Source of the DNA: Acidobacteriaceae bacterium
GTDB lineage: Bacteria > Acidobacteriota > Terriglobia > Terriglobales > Acidobacteriaceae
Length of the DNA: 6,096 nt
Assembly (NCBI GenBank): GCA_027307295.1
Contig: DAHUXF010000185.1
Coordinates: 1-6,096 of the forward strand
Direction: 5' to 3'
The translations under genes were made by a program, and so were the position numbers. The notes beneath the pieces are model-generated. The model ran no database searches. It was not told the origin of the DNA and worked only from the letters and a program-made list of their open reading frames with translations. Shown in pieces: positions 1 to 5,989 of this stretch. Positions within the stretch are counted from its first letter, which is position 1. The number at the start of each line of letters is the position of its first letter.

Positions 1-510
1 CTTATCCACCACGTGGAAGTTCGTCACGATGTAGCCGTTATTGCTCAGGATGATGCCGGAGCCAAGCGAACGCTGGCGTCCGCCGCCGGGACCACCCTGG
101 AACGGATTGCCACCGTCGCCCTGGTCATCATCGGGCCCCTGCTGTTGCTGGCCGCCAAAGAAACGGTCAAAGAAATCCTGGAATGGATCATCACCGCCGC
201 CCTGTCCGTGGCCAGGGGGCATCCGGCGATTGGCATGGGCGCGCGGCTTGGGCGTGGACTCCGTGCTCACGTTCACCACGGCCGGTTCCACGGCTTTGGC
301 TACCTGTCCAAAGGTATTGCTCAACTGCTGCGGTGACTGCAAGGACGGCAGCAGCGTTGCATCACCGGGCACAGAATTTCCTTTAACGCCGCCTCGGCTT
401 AACACTGTCCCAATCAGAATGCCCACTGTCAGCGTTACCAGTACTGCCAGTGTTGAAAGCATCCGCTGGGTCTTGATACGTGCCACCAAAGCGGCAAAAC
501 GCGAATTCAT
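1..510 (-). CDS. htrA: HtrA/DegP-family periplasmic serine protease, N-terminal part (cut by window edge)
   Basis: Reading leftwards from the ATG at 510-508 gives 170 uninterrupted residues that run off the left edge. After a short basic N-terminus (residues 1-16), residues about 18-38 form one hydrophobic segment, an uncleaved signal anchor or signal peptide. Next comes 'LSNTFGQVAKAVEPAVVNVSTES', the usual start of the Do-type protease domain, then a Gly/Gln-rich loop (about 95-145) containing 'DDPFQDFFDRFFGG', and then 'GSGIILSNNGYIVTNFHVVDK'. The His of TNFHVV (residue 166) is the first member of the His-Asp-Ser triad. The Asp, the Ser and the PDZ domains would lie outside the window. Family knowledge: HtrA proteases degrade or refold damaged envelope proteins. 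A GGAGGGA ribosome binding site ends 9 bases before the ATG. The gene is not in the same transcript as the transporter if the promoter at 542-547 is real. Identification is firm; DegP versus DegQ/DegS cannot be decided from this part. Confidence 0.93.
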   Translation of the reverse strand, partial: MNSRFAALVARIKTQRMLSTLAVLVTLTVGILIGTVLSRGGVKGNSVPGDATLLPSLQSPQQLSNTFGQVAKAVEPAVVNVSTESTPKPRAHANRRMPPGHGQGGGDDPFQDFFDRFFGGQQQQGPDDDQGDGGNPFQGGPGGGRQRSLGSGIILSNNGYIVTNFHVVDK

Positions 511-519
511 AACAGAATG

Positions 520-526
520 TCCCTCC
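520..526 (-). promoter_or_regulatory. ribosome binding site of the HtrA gene
   Basis: On the minus strand the bases read GGAGGGA, with 9 bases to the ATG at 510. It is the strongest Shine-Dalgarno match near this gene and fixes the start, because the signal-anchor segment begins shortly after this ATG. Confidence 0.75.
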
Positions 527-541
527 GGATTTGCTTACCAG

Positions 542-547
542 ATTATA
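542..547 (-). promoter_or_regulatory. putative sigma-70 -10 box for the HtrA gene
   Basis: The minus strand reads TATAAT, a perfect -10 hexamer, about 32 bases upstream of the ATG. Transcription would start near 535 and leave a leader of about 25 bases containing the ribosome binding site. No TTGACA-like -35 is seen at 16-18 bases (GCTCCC lies there), so an activator or another sigma factor may be involved, or the match may be chance. Confidence 0.4.
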
Positions 548-638
548 AATCGAACACCAAGGCGGGAGCAGAGTTGGTCCCTTTTGTTGTGTTTTCTGGA
601 GCAGTCATTGGGTTTAGACGCAGGAACCAGAGATAGCG

Positions 639-1568
639 TTATCCACGTGGGCTGATTGGCTGCTCGTCTGGAACAGCCTCCACGTCCGGTTGGTCAACGT
701 GCCCCAGAAGTTCAGAAACCAGCACTCCTCCCAGAATCATCAGCGCCCCGGCTCCGGCCCGAACTCCAAGGCGCTCTTTGAGATAGATAAAAGAAGTCAG
801 CCATGCAAACACCGGCTCCAGGGTAAAAATCAGGGCCGTGTGCGTGGCCGGCGTAAACTGTTGCGCCCATGCCTGGATGGTAAACGCCACCGCCGTGCCC
901 AGAATTCCGGTGATCAGAACCGTGGCAATCACCGTCGGTGATGGTCGAAAGTGAGGATGCTCAAGAAATGGCGCGCTCACGGCCATCAGCACCGCCGCCG
1001 TTCCGATTTGCAGAACAGCGATCTGCTCAAAAGGAAAACGCTGGCTGGCGCGGCCCAGAAATACAATCTGGAGCGCAAATCCAAAGGCGCAGCAAACAGT
1101 CAGCACGTCGCCCAGATTCACGCTGGCAAAGTCCGCCAATTCTGCGCGTCCAGCTGGAACAGTCATGAGAAACAGGCCGCAGAAGGCCAGTGCGATTCCC
1201 GCTACGCGCCACCGATGAATGTGCGTCCGCCAGAACGCCACCAGCAGCAGAGGGACCAGCACCGTGGAGCTGCCGGTGAGAAACGCCGACTTGGAAGGCG
1301 TTGTAAGATTCAGGCCAGTAGTTTGAAACGAATACCCGAGGAACAGAAAACTGCCCACCACCACGCCGGAAACCAGCGCAGGCCGGGTCAACACGGCAAT
1401 CTGTTTGCGGTAGTAAAACAACAGCACGGCGGACGCCAAAACCATGCGCACGGCATTCAGCACCAGCGGCGAGGAATCCTGGAGCGCTTGTTTGATCAGC
1501 ACGAATGTGCCGCCCCAGATCAGGGTGATCAGCACCAGCAGCAAATGTGCTTTAACGGAGCGGGACAC
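639..1568 (-). CDS. EamA/DMT-superfamily transporter, 10 membrane segments
   Basis: This 309-residue protein is almost wholly hydrophobic and shows the two tandem EamA repeats of drug/metabolite transporters (about residues 8-137 and 151-286, five helices each). Recognisable family signatures are 'LIWGGTFVLIKQAL' in the first helix, 'TPSKSAFLTGSSTVLVPLL' in the first repeat, and 'HTALIFTLEPVFAWLTSFIYLKE' in the second. The last 25 residues are acidic and soluble. It would sit in the inner membrane and export or import a small metabolite; the substrate cannot be told from sequence. The start is a GTG placed only 5 bases after the ligD stop codon, with no clear Shine-Dalgarno sequence at the usual distance (GAGGAAG lies about 20 bases upstream). 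Translation therefore probably depends on ribosomes finishing ligD. That pairing looks like transcriptional convenience, not shared function. Confidence 0.9.
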   Translation of the reverse strand: MSRSVKAHLLLVLITLIWGGTFVLIKQALQDSSPLVLNAVRMVLASAVLLFYYRKQIAVLTRPALVSGVVVGSFLFLGYSFQTTGLNLTTPSKSAFLTGSSTVLVPLLLVAFWRTHIHRWRVAGIALAFCGLFLMTVPAGRAELADFASVNLGDVLTVCCAFGFALQIVFLGRASQRFPFEQIAVLQIGTAAVLMAVSAPFLEHPHFRPSPTVIATVLITGILGTAVAFTIQAWAQQFTPATHTALIFTLEPVFAWLTSFIYLKERLGVRAGAGALMILGGVLVSELLGHVDQPDVEAVPDEQPISPRG

Positions 1569-1573
1569 TTCGA

Positions 1574-3415
1574 TCAGTTTGCGGCTTCCTCTTCTGCTTT
1601 GCGGACTTCGGTGCGCATGCTCCGCGGGAATTCAAAGACGCACTCCCGCGGCTTCTTATCGAAGCGCAAACCCTGAAATATGGGAGCCCTCATTTTATAG
1701 CCGCCATGCTCGCCTTCGTGCGTCCATTCTGAGAATTTGATCTCCGCCACCAGTTCCGGCCTGAGCCAGTGCGGGGGCCGTGTGCTTTGGATCTTGCCGC
1801 CAAACGGGTTCGTTTCAGTCTTTAATTCTTTCAGCTTCTTCCACAACGCTGCGTGGCTGGCTTCTGTAAAACCACTTCCGGCGTTGCCCACGTGAGTAAA
1901 TTTGCCATGGGCATCATAAAGCCCCAGCACCAGCGACCCAAAGTGTTCCCGCGCACCTTTCGGATCGGTATATCCAGCAATCACGCACTCCTGGCGGCGC
2001 GTGATTTTGATCTTCAACCAGTCACGCGAACGTTTTTGCACATAAGGGCTGGTGCGCAGCTTGGCGACAATTCCTTCCAGGCCTTTGTCCCGCGCCACGT
2101 GGTAGAGCGCTGTGCCGTGCTCCAGATGATGATCGGAATAACGCACAAAACCCTTGTCCGCTGGAATGATTTGCTGTAGCAGCTGTTTTCTCTGTTCCAA
2201 TCCGGCTGTCGTCAGGTTGTAGCCGTTCAGGTATAGCAGATCAAACGCATAGTAAACGATAGGAAGCGCTCGATTGCCCGCCGTGCGCGTTCCCGGATGC
2301 GTCATGCCGGTGCGTTGCTGCATCAGGCTGAAAGATGGCCGGCCTTCCTCGTCCAGCGCCACCGCCTCGCCATCGATGATCGCATTCTCCACGGCGAGCT
2401 CGTGCATGGCCTGCGCAATCTCAGGAAACTCCGCAGTAAGATAGTTTTGATTGCGGGAGACCAGCCGGACTTGACGAGGGCTCAGTAACGCCACGGCGCG
2501 ATAACCATCCCACTTGACTTCATAGAGCCATTGCGGATCATCAAACGGCTCTTCCACAAGCGTGGCCAGCATGGGATGGATTTCTCGCGGCATCGCCGAT
2601 TGCCGGACATTGGGCATCTGAGCCAATTGGTCAGCCCACAAAACAGACTGTGTTTGGCTCACGCTACCCGTCGCGGCTTTTTTTTTTACGCTGCTTTTCT
2701 TTTTGCTGGTTGATTGAATGGCTGATTGTTTTGCCGCCGCAGCCTTCGTGGTCTTTTCCGCGCTGGCATTGTCCGCGATCTTGAAATCCTTGTTGCGCCA
2801 TCCTGTGCGCTTTCGCACCGCAGCTTTGCGGTTGCTCTGCCACTCAGAGGAACCTTCGTCACCCGCAATCTCATCCAGGGTGCGTTGGGTCAGGACGGAA
2901 TAATCAAGCTTGTCAATGTCGAATGAATTTTTTGCAGCGGTATCTTTCTTTTTGATCAGCAGCCACTCCGTGCCTTTCGATCCCGGACGCCGCGAGCGCA
3001 TACGGGCCAGCACAAATTCGCCCGCAAGCTTTTCACCTTGCAGGCGGAACTTGAGATCGCCTTTCGCCAGCATCTCATTTTCATCCCCCAGCGGCTCCCA
3101 CATGCCGGTGTCCCATACCATCACAGTGCCCGCGCCGTAGTTGCCCTCCGGGATGCTGCCTTCAAAGTGAAAATATGAAACCGGATGGTCTTCCACCTGC
3201 ATGGCCAGACGTTTTTCTTCCGGATTGAGCGAAGGTCCCTTGGGCACTGCCCAGGATTTGAGTACGCCATCCATCTCCAGACGAAAGTCATAATGCAGAT
3301 GCGACGCGCGATGCTTCTGCACCACAAACCGGTGCTGCCCGCTGCGACCGATCTTGCCTTCCGGTTCCGGCGTCTGGGCAAAGCGTCTTTTCTTGTTGTA
3401 TTGCTCTAAAGCCAC
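1574..3415 (-). CDS. ligD: LigD-type ATP-dependent DNA ligase with N-terminal 3'-phosphoesterase, no polymerase domain
   Basis: The 613-residue protein has two enzymatic parts. Residues about 25-155 are the LigD 3'-phosphoesterase: 'QKHRASHLHYDFRLE' gives H35, H41, D43 and R45, and EDHP gives E75 and H77. These match in spacing the manganese and phosphate ligands known for Pseudomonas LigD. Residues about 275-595 are the ligase: motif I KWDG with the adenylated lysine K301, motif III around D348-E350, 'YYAFDLLYL' at 388-396, motif IV EGIVAK at 447-452, and motif V 'DWLKIK' at 465-470. The OB-fold follows ('ECVIAGYTDPKGAREHFGSL'). Between them, residues about 200-255 form a Lys/Ala/Ser-rich flexible linker encoded partly by an A10 run. 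Family role: sealing double-strand breaks with Ku in non-homologous end joining. The primase/polymerase domain of full LigD is absent and might be encoded elsewhere. The GTG start is chosen because 'MALEQYNKKRRF...TPEPEG' is the usual family N-terminus. It lacks a good ribosome binding site. Confidence 0.95.
   Translation of the reverse strand: MALEQYNKKRRFAQTPEPEGKIGRSGQHRFVVQKHRASHLHYDFRLEMDGVLKSWAVPKGPSLNPEEKRLAMQVEDHPVSYFHFEGSIPEGNYGAGTVMVWDTGMWEPLGDENEMLAKGDLKFRLQGEKLAGEFVLARMRSRRPGSKGTEWLLIKKKDTAAKNSFDIDKLDYSVLTQRTLDEIAGDEGSSEWQSNRKAAVRKRTGWRNKDFKIADNASAEKTTKAAAAKQSAIQSTSKKKSSVKKKAATGSVSQTQSVLWADQLAQMPNVRQSAMPREIHPMLATLVEEPFDDPQWLYEVKWDGYRAVALLSPRQVRLVSRNQNYLTAEFPEIAQAMHELAVENAIIDGEAVALDEEGRPSFSLMQQRTGMTHPGTRTAGNRALPIVYYAFDLLYLNGYNLTTAGLEQRKQLLQQIIPADKGFVRYSDHHLEHGTALYHVARDKGLEGIVAKLRTSPYVQKRSRDWLKIKITRRQECVIAGYTDPKGAREHFGSLVLGLYDAHGKFTHVGNAGSGFTEASHAALWKKLKELKTETNPFGGKIQSTRPPHWLRPELVAEIKFSEWTHEGEHGGYKMRAPIFQGLRFDKKPRECVFEFPRSMRTEVRKAEEEAAN
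2678..2687 (-). other. A10 homopolymer inside the ligD linker (possible slippage site)
   Basis: On the coding strand ten consecutive A residues cover the last base of a Val codon (V243) and three Lys codons (K244-K246) in the linker between the phosphoesterase and ligase domains. Runs of nine or more A are known sites for polymerase slippage in bacteria. Adding one A leads to TAG after four more codons, and losing one A leads to TGA after five more. Either event would give a protein of about 250 residues containing only the phosphoesterase. The run is seen directly; slippage itself is inference. Confidence 0.6.
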
Positions 3416-3488
3416 ACTGGTTTTTGATGCCGGAAACGGCGGCGCTTATGGCCATCTCCCGGCTCCTTATGAAACAATTACCGTTCCT

Positions 3489-3494
3489 ATTGTA
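3489..3494 (-). promoter_or_regulatory. weak candidate -10 box for ligD
   Basis: The minus strand reads TACAAT within the 92-base divergent gap, about 75 bases upstream of the ligD GTG. A TTGCCA hexamer lies upstream but only 14 bases away, too short for an ordinary sigma-70 spacer. The site also overlaps the ribosome binding site of the divergent nitroreductase gene, so this is only a tentative call. Confidence 0.2.
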
Positions 3495-3507
3495 AGGGAG
3501 CACGTGC

Positions 3508-4188
3508 ATGGCAAGAGCTGCTGCAGAAAAACTACTGAGTGAAGCTATCAGGGAACGCCGCGCAACACCCAGCTTTGAAGATGTTCCTATCCATGCCGCC
3601 GACCTGGAAAAAATCATACGCGCCGGGCTGGAAGCGCCCAGCGGCTATAATCTGCAACCCTGGCGGTTTGTGGTGGTGCGCGACCGCGAGCAGAAAAAGA
3701 AGCTCCGCCAGGCCGCGTTCGGACAGCCTAAGGTGGAAGAGGCCAGTGCCGTCATTGTGGCATGCGGCGATCCACAAGGATGGAAAGATGGCGATCTGGA
3801 AGAAGCAGTGCGACTGGGCCGCGAGCATGGCCTCAGCGACCCAGCGCTTCAGGATGGCATGCGCAAGTCCGTCACCGGTTTTTTGGGTGGGACTCCCGGT
3901 ACAGCCGCCGGGCTGGCGCCCAGCTTTGATCTCTGGGTCAACCGCCAGGCCATGATCGCCTTCACCACCATGATGTGGGCGGCGGAAACTCTGGGCTATG
4001 ACACTGCGCCGATGGAAGGCTTTCTGGAAGACCAGGTAAAAACACTGTTGAAGATTCCCGAGCGCGTCCGCGTGGTAGCGTTGCTGGGGGTTGGCCGCCG
4101 CAAAGGCCCGGATAAAGTTTATACCGGCCGTTTCTCCCCGGCGCATACTGTGTTCGCGGAAAGCTGGGGCGAAAAGATTGAGTTTTAA
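3508..4188 (+). CDS. nitroreductase-family FMN oxidoreductase
   Basis: The 226-residue protein fits the usual size of the nitroreductase fold. 'AIRERRATPSFEDVPI' (13-28) carries the N-terminal Arg cluster that contacts the FMN phosphate. 'EAPSGYNLQPWRFVVV' (42-57) is the conserved P-S-x-x-N-x-Q-P-W stretch of the flavin pocket. 'AAETLGYDTAPMEGF' (158-172) is the second flavin-side motif with the family glycine, and 'ALLGVGRRKGPDKV' (191-204) is the conserved C-terminal strand and Arg. Members are cytoplasmic dimers that reduce nitro compounds, quinones or similar acceptors with NAD(P)H; the natural substrate cannot be assigned. The ATG has a clear AAGGGAG ribosome binding site (3494-3500) with 7 bases of spacing. 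The gene is divergent from ligD. A long open frame on the opposite strand (3532-4194) is a shadow without family features. Confidence 0.92.
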   Translation: MARAAAEKLLSEAIRERRATPSFEDVPIHAADLEKIIRAGLEAPSGYNLQPWRFVVVRDREQKKKLRQAAFGQPKVEEASAVIVACGDPQGWKDGDLEEAVRLGREHGLSDPALQDGMRKSVTGFLGGTPGTAAGLAPSFDLWVNRQAMIAFTTMMWAAETLGYDTAPMEGFLEDQVKTLLKIPERVRVVALLGVGRRKGPDKVYTGRFSPAHTVFAESWGEKIEF

Positions 4189-4274
4189 TGGCAAGATTTT
4201 AACGCATGTTCCAAATCAACGTCTGTCCACTTCAACGCACGTAATTTCTATGCGATTTGCCGGATAGGGAACTC

Positions 4275-4616
4275 ATGAATTTTTCCACAGTACGAAACAT
4301 AAGACTCTCTGACGCCCAAAACGCCATTCCCGGCAAAGACGGTAAACTCTACGCCGAGCTTTTTCGGCACGGCTCCTTGACCGTGGAAATCTACGCGCCT
4401 AAAGGCCATGACCTGCAACAACCGCACAGCCGCGACGAACTTTATATTGTTGCGTCCGGCCATGGCTGGTTCCTGAACGAAGGACAGCGTGTAGAGTTCT
4501 CCGCCGGCGACGCGCTTTTTGCCGCCGCAGGAGAGGTCCATCGCTTTGAGGATTTCAGTGATGACCTGCTGGTCTGGGTGATGTTCTATGGGCCTGAAGG
4601 CGGCGAGCATGCATAA
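4275..4616 (+). CDS. single-domain cupin protein
   Basis: The protein has 113 residues from the ATG at 4275. An in-frame TTG at 4257 would add six residues, but the ATG has an AGGGA sequence just upstream and is preferred. Cupin motif 1 is 'QPHSRDELYIVASGHG' (49-64) and motif 2 is 'GDALFAAAGEVHRFEDFSDD' (78-97), followed by 'WVMFYGPEGGE'. The E-x6-G spacing (E55 to G62) is correct. The expected H-x-H is Q49-x-H51, so likely metal ligands are H51, E55 and H89, with Gln in place of the first His. In motif 2 the usual Pro and final Asn are Ala and Asp. Cupins of this small type are cytoplasmic metal-binding beta-barrels with varied or unknown function; I can assign no reaction. Its stop overlaps the start of the next gene by 8 bases, so the two are probably translated together. 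Confidence 0.85.
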   Translation: MNFSTVRNIRLSDAQNAIPGKDGKLYAELFRHGSLTVEIYAPKGHDLQQPHSRDELYIVASGHGWFLNEGQRVEFSAGDALFAAAGEVHRFEDFSDDLLVWVMFYGPEGGEHA

Positions 4617-5073
4617 GCTGCCGCCTCTTCTGCTGGCGGTGCTGCTTCTGGCAGCGCTGCTGCCTGCGCAAACCACCGCGCCAAAACCATCTCCAGGTGA
4701 AAATAAGTTCGATGAGCCTGCCGCCTCCCGGCTGCTTCTCCAGTTGAACGAAGCGCTACAGGGACATAGCCAGAAAAAAATGCTCGACCTATTTGACCTG
4801 GCCCATATGAAAGAAGGAGAGCAGTTCAAGCAACAGGTTTCCTCTTTCTTCGCGCAGGCGGAATCCATCCGCGCCCATCTCAATCTGGCCGGGACCGCCA
4901 CGGAAAACAGTCAGACCACGCTTGCCGTGGATGCCGAAATTGAAGTTGAGCCCAGCAATGGCGCATTGCCGTGGCGCAGGCAGGAGCGCGTGAGTTTTCA
5001 GGTCGCCGGGAATAGCGGACAATGGAAGTTCATTGGCATGCAGCCACGCTCATTTTTCGCCACCGGGCCATGA
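4609..5073 (+). CDS. secreted protein of unknown function, NTF2-like
   Basis: I do not recognise a named family member. From the ATG at 4609 the protein has 154 residues. It begins with a textbook signal peptide: a short N-region with one Lys, hydrophobic core 'LPPLLLAVLLLAALLPA', and probable cleavage between A20 and Q21. It lacks a lipobox Cys, so it should be periplasmic or exported. A Pro-rich stretch follows, then two helical segments (about 38-85, with 'LFDLAHMKEGEQFKQQVSSFF') and alternating strands ending 'QWKFIGMQPRSFFATGP'. This helix-helix-sheet order with a closing W-K-F/I strand resembles SnoaL/NTF2-like proteins; that is inference. A longer start at 4588 is possible. ATG 4609 is preferred because GAAGG (4596-4600) lies 8 bases before it and the signal peptide then has normal length. 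It overlaps the cupin stop by 8 bases. Confidence 0.8.
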   Translation: MHKLPPLLLAVLLLAALLPAQTTAPKPSPGENKFDEPAASRLLLQLNEALQGHSQKKMLDLFDLAHMKEGEQFKQQVSSFFAQAESIRAHLNLAGTATENSQTTLAVDAEIEVEPSNGALPWRRQERVSFQVAGNSGQWKFIGMQPRSFFATGP

Positions 5074-5113
5074 CGCGGTTGCGGAAGGGCCGAACTGAGG
5101 AAAATCTGAATCT

Positions 5114-5165
5114 AAGAAACCTAATTCAAGAAACCTCAATTTAAAAGAAACCCAGTTGAAGAAAC
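5114..5165 (+). repeat. imperfect AAGAAAC(C) repeat in the Nudix leader
   Basis: The heptamer AAGAAAC begins at 5114, 5128, 5145 and 5159, giving spacings of 14, 17 and 14 bases. The first three copies are followed by C and then by short A/T-rich tails (TAATTC, TCAATTTA, CAGTTG). The fourth copy lies inside the first codons of the Nudix gene. The flanking sequence is otherwise coding and GC-richer, so this patch stands out in base composition. Confidence 0.6.
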
Positions 5166-5656
5166 AGAGCCCAACCAAGCCTGAACAAACGCCGGCCCCA
5201 CCGTCTTCGCGTGAGTATCCTGACCGGCCTATTGTTGGCGTGGGCGCTGTAATCATCCGCCAGGGCCGCGTTGTGCTGGTGAAACGTGGCAGTCCGCCGC
5301 TGCTGGGTGAATGGTCTCTGCCCGGAGGGGTGGTAGAACTGAGGGAAACGCTTCGGGCCGCCGCCGAACGCGAGGCCCTTGAAGAAACCGGGTTGATCGT
5401 CCGGGCCGGGGACGTGATTGAAGTGCTGGACCGCATCATTCCCGGGAAAAACGGCGCTCCACAATATCACTACGTGCTGATTGATTTCTTATGCAGCGTC
5501 CAGGGCGGTGAGTTGCGCGCCGGAGGCGATGCCACAGATGCACAATGGACGCAAGCAGAGGAACTTCCAGCCCATAAGCTGGAGCAGCCTGCTTTGGCGG
5601 TCATAAGAAAGGCCTTGGCCAGCGCTCAGGAACCACAAAGCCAACCTGGATGCTAA
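5156..5656 (+). CDS. Nudix hydrolase (MutT/ADP-ribose pyrophosphatase type)
   Basis: The protein has 166 residues. The Nudix box is complete: G58 starts G-x5-E-x7-R-E-U-x-E-E-x-G-U, with E64, R72-E73, E76-E77 and G79, ending at L80. The glutamates bind the magnesium used to cleave nucleoside diphosphates linked to another group. The domain starts around residue 25 ('PIVGVGAVII'), continues with 'RVVLVKRGSPPLLGEWSLPGG', and ends with a W-x-x-A-E-E-L element (131-137) common in ADP-ribose and NTP-cleaving members. The exact substrate cannot be decided. The first 24 residues are a Lys/Pro-rich tail that looks disordered. The only plausible start I see is TTG at 5156; the frame is open upstream to 5099 but has no ATG or GTG and no Shine-Dalgarno sequence, so the true start is uncertain. 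It lies 82 bases after the secreted-protein gene. Confidence 0.9.
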   Translation: MKKQSPTKPEQTPAPPSSREYPDRPIVGVGAVIIRQGRVVLVKRGSPPLLGEWSLPGGVVELRETLRAAAEREALEETGLIVRAGDVIEVLDRIIPGKNGAPQYHYVLIDFLCSVQGGELRAGGDATDAQWTQAEELPAHKLEQPALAVIRKALASAQEPQSQPGC

Positions 5657-5689
5657 ACCAGCACGAAAACTAGGCGCAAGCTATTACAT

Positions 5690-5698
5690 TGCTATAAT
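5690..5698 (+). promoter_or_regulatory. extended -10 promoter of the small basic protein gene
   Basis: The sequence reads TGCTATAAT: a perfect TATAAT at 5693-5698 preceded by the TG of an extended -10 element. No good -35 is seen near 5670, which extended -10 promoters can tolerate. The expected transcription start (about 5704-5706) falls only 2-4 bases before the ATG at 5708. Confidence 0.55.
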
Positions 5699-5707
5699 TC
5701 CAAGTAT

Positions 5708-5929
5708 ATGGACACCCCTAACATTATTGACCAACTAACCGAACAACGAGATCGCATCGTTGCTGCTATTGAAGCTCTCACCGGAGGCCGGGCACGCCGG
5801 ATTTCGCCAGCCGGCAAGCCACTCGGCAGACCACGCGGCAAGATGAGTGCTGCAGGTAAAAGAAGCATCTCTCTTGCCATGAAAGCACGTTGGGCCAAAG
5901 CAAAGAAAGCCGGGAAAAACGCTCTGTAA
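5708..5929 (+). CDS. small basic AT-hook-like protein, probable DNA binder
   Basis: The 73-residue protein is strongly basic. Residues 4-25 ('PNIIDQLTEQRDRIVAAIEAL') look like an amphipathic helix that could self-associate. A Gly/Arg hinge follows, then LGRPRGK (39-45), which resembles the minor-groove-binding AT-hook core G-R-P flanked by basic residues. The C-terminus from residue 46, M-S-A-A-G-K-R-S-I then 'AMKARWAKAKKAGK', is a tail I recall from many short uncharacterised proteins in Acidobacteriota and related soil bacteria. A chromatin-like or regulatory role is inference; no enzyme motif is present. There is no Shine-Dalgarno sequence before the ATG, but a strong extended -10 lies 9 bases upstream, which fits a leaderless or almost leaderless message. 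It is 51 bases after the Nudix gene and convergent with kdpC. Confidence 0.75.
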   Translation: MDTPNIIDQLTEQRDRIVAAIEALTGGRARRISPAGKPLGRPRGKMSAAGKRSISLAMKARWAKAKKAGKNAL

Positions 5930-5989
5930 AGAAACAGGACCGCTTGATAACTGCGGACCGCCAGAATGACCGGCCGGCCCTCATGCTCT

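Noticed and set aside
181..270. Suspected frameshift in the HtrA gene between the N-terminal part and DDPFQDFF
   Set aside because: Careful re-reading of the reverse complement (CCGCGCGCCCAT) shows a single continuous frame; the first impression came from a copying error.
638..650. Similarity between GTTATCCACGTGG here and CTTATCCACCACGTGG at the left edge, as a possible repeat or att-like site
   Set aside because: The left copy is coding sequence for the conserved HtrA FHVVDK motif and the right one is the end of the transporter gene; the match is short and imperfect.
41..655. 204-residue plus-strand open frame covering the HtrA region
   Set aside because: Pro/Ser/Trp-rich translation with no family features; the minus strand encodes an unmistakable HtrA N-terminus.
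951..1676. 241-residue open frame on the plus strand opposite the transporter gene
   Set aside because: His/Gln/Arg-rich translation opposite a clear 10-TM transporter; a shadow of its hydrophobic codons.
3532..4194. 220-residue open frame on the minus strand opposite the nitroreductase gene
   Set aside because: It mirrors the nitroreductase gene almost exactly, shows no recognisable family features, and the plus-strand product has clear conserved motifs and a ribosome binding site.
4248..4901. 217-residue open frame on the minus strand opposite the cupin and secreted-protein genes
   Set aside because: Low-complexity Ser/Cys/Arg-rich translation spanning two genuine genes in the other direction; typical antisense shadow.
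5937..5980. GGACCGC direct repeat (5937 and 5955), small CCGC/GCGG hairpin and GGCCGGCC palindrome in the gap between the convergent genes
   Set aside because: Stems are only about four bases or simply palindromic, with no U-run, so they do not support a terminator; a seven-base repeat can arise by chance in GC-rich DNA.
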